Source: Conexibacter sp. (lineage in GTDB: Bacteria > Actinomycetota > Thermoleophilia > Solirubrobacterales > Solirubrobacteraceae). From it: 5,033 nt of DNA. The DNA lies in contig JAOPZD010000584.1 of assembly GCA_025964295.1 (NCBI GenBank), positions 1 to 5,033 on the forward strand, in the 5' to 3' direction. Positions 4,628 to 5,033 of the stretch are shown here, piece after piece. Each line of letters begins with the position of its first letter. Positions within the stretch are counted from its first letter, which is position 1. Below the pieces are notes generated by a model. That model was given only the letters and a program-made list of their open reading frames with translations. It was not told the origin of the DNA and did no database searches. The translations under genes and the position numbers were made by a program.

Positions 4628-4643
4628 TGCTCTGCGCGACGGG

Positions 4644-5033
4644 TCAGATGCCCGCCGGCCGCTGGTGGCGGGTGATCTTGGCGGCGCTCGCGTCCGGCTT
4701 CTCGGCGGGCTGGCCGCCGACGCCGTCGGCCTTGGCGCAGTCGGCGGACCGGTCGTGGTCGCCCACCTCGAGATGGCAGGCCTTGAGCGCCGCCGCGGTC
4801 GCCGCCTCGGTGTGGTGCTCGATGATCCAGCGCTTGAGGTCGCCGCCACCGACGTCCGGCACGGCGGCGCCGTGGTCCTTCAAGCACGCGCGTAGCGTCG
4901 CCTCGTCGGCCGTGCGGTCGGCCTCGGGGACCGGCTTGGGCGCGCACGCCTCGAGCGCCTGCTTGGCGGTCGCGTCGCCCGCGTCGAGGCGCCGGCCCAG
5001 CCACGCCTTGAGCGCGTCGTCGGTCGGCGCGCC
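4644..5033 (-). CDS. Protein with imperfect cysteine-bearing repeats, C-terminal part (5' end outside window)
   Basis: The - strand frame is open from the right edge to TGA at 4644-4646, giving 129 residues with high third-position GC. A TTG at 4883 could be mistaken for a start, but coding-like sequence continues upstream of it. The visible part contains a repeat: residues 7-30 (ALKAWLGRRLDAGDATAKQA LEAC) align with residues 65-86 (DLKRWIIEHHTEAATAAALK AC), giving a period near 57 residues. Before the second copy stands TLRACLKDHGAAVPD (46-60); CAKADG at 99-104 may be a worn further copy. Cys 30, 50, 86 and 99 recur at repeat edges and could form disulfides if the protein is exported; any signal peptide is outside the window. 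The C-terminal 35 residues look disordered. I recognise no named family or enzyme motif. C-x-KDHG...P patterns occur in uncharacterised actinobacterial secreted proteins, from memory only. Confidence 0.65.
   Translation of the reverse strand, partial: GAPTDDALKAWLGRRLDAGDATAKQALEACAPKPVPEADRTADEATLRACLKDHGAAVPDVGGGDLKRWIIEHHTEAATAAALKACHLEVGDHDRSADCAKADGVGGQPAEKPDASAAKITRHQRPAGI
4776..5015 (-). repeat. Two imperfect protein-level repeat units within the right-edge gene
   Basis: Unit 1 is encoded at 4944-5015 and unit 2 at 4776-4841, both on the - strand. They share (D)LK-x-W, an acidic/Ala-rich middle and ALxAC at the end, with two residues of length difference. The similarity is seen in the protein; the DNA copies have diverged, suggesting an old duplication maintained by selection. 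Confidence 0.55.

Noticed and set aside
4051..5004. Long - strand open frame (317 codons) across the MarR gene and the right-edge gene
   Set aside because: It is Arg/Gly/Ala-rich without family features and lies antisense to the clear MarR protein and out of frame with the repeat protein; it is a shadow of high-GC coding DNA.
1..5033. CRISPR array, tRNA/rRNA, transposase or integrase
   Set aside because: No regularly spaced repeats, tRNA-like cloverleaf sequence or recombinase motifs were found on reading both strands.

Overview
The window is very GC-rich, with G or C at almost every third codon position. The recognisable proteins look like those of a high-GC actinobacterium. The C-terminal part of the LuxR-type regulator at the left edge most recalls the Solirubrobacterales (Thermoleophilia), but that placement is an inference from remembered family resemblance, not a search. 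No tRNA, rRNA, CRISPR array, transposase or integrase was found.

Layout. (1) 1-507, + strand: the 3' end of a LuxR-type regulator, with a short hairpin just after its stop. (2) 508-1321: about 0.8 kb with no convincing full-length gene. It holds a possible scrap of a second LuxR-type HTH, one 58-codon reading frame with coding-like composition (1040-1216), and small palindromes. (3) 1373-2001: a molybdo-hydroxylase iron-sulfur small subunit, cut just before its last cysteine motif and joined to the degraded 3' end of an aldo/keto reductase gene. (4) 2023-3546: a TetR-family regulator (- strand) divergent from a six-helix membrane protein (+ strand). Three related operator-like sites lie between them. 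The membrane protein gene is followed by a 48-codon remnant of a short-chain dehydrogenase. (5) 3606-4539: a VOC (glyoxalase-fold) protein (- strand) divergent from a MarR-family regulator (+ strand), sharing a 76-bp AT-rich intergenic region with a perfect 15-bp palindrome. (6) 4595-4627: a strong GC-rich hairpin between convergent genes. (7) 4644-5033, - strand: the C-terminal end of a protein with imperfect cysteine-bearing repeats.

How the parts fit. The two divergent pairs look like ordinary one-component switches: a TetR protein probably controls itself and the membrane protein/dehydrogenase transcript, and a MarR protein probably controls itself and the VOC gene. Three oxidoreductase genes (iron-sulfur subunit, aldo/keto reductase, short-chain dehydrogenase) survive only as truncated or fused relics within about 2.2 kb, so the left and centre of the window look like accessory DNA undergoing loss by deletion. 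I see no clear evidence of a new multi-gene system. The most interesting items are the enzyme relics, the triple operator layout and the repeat protein at the right edge.
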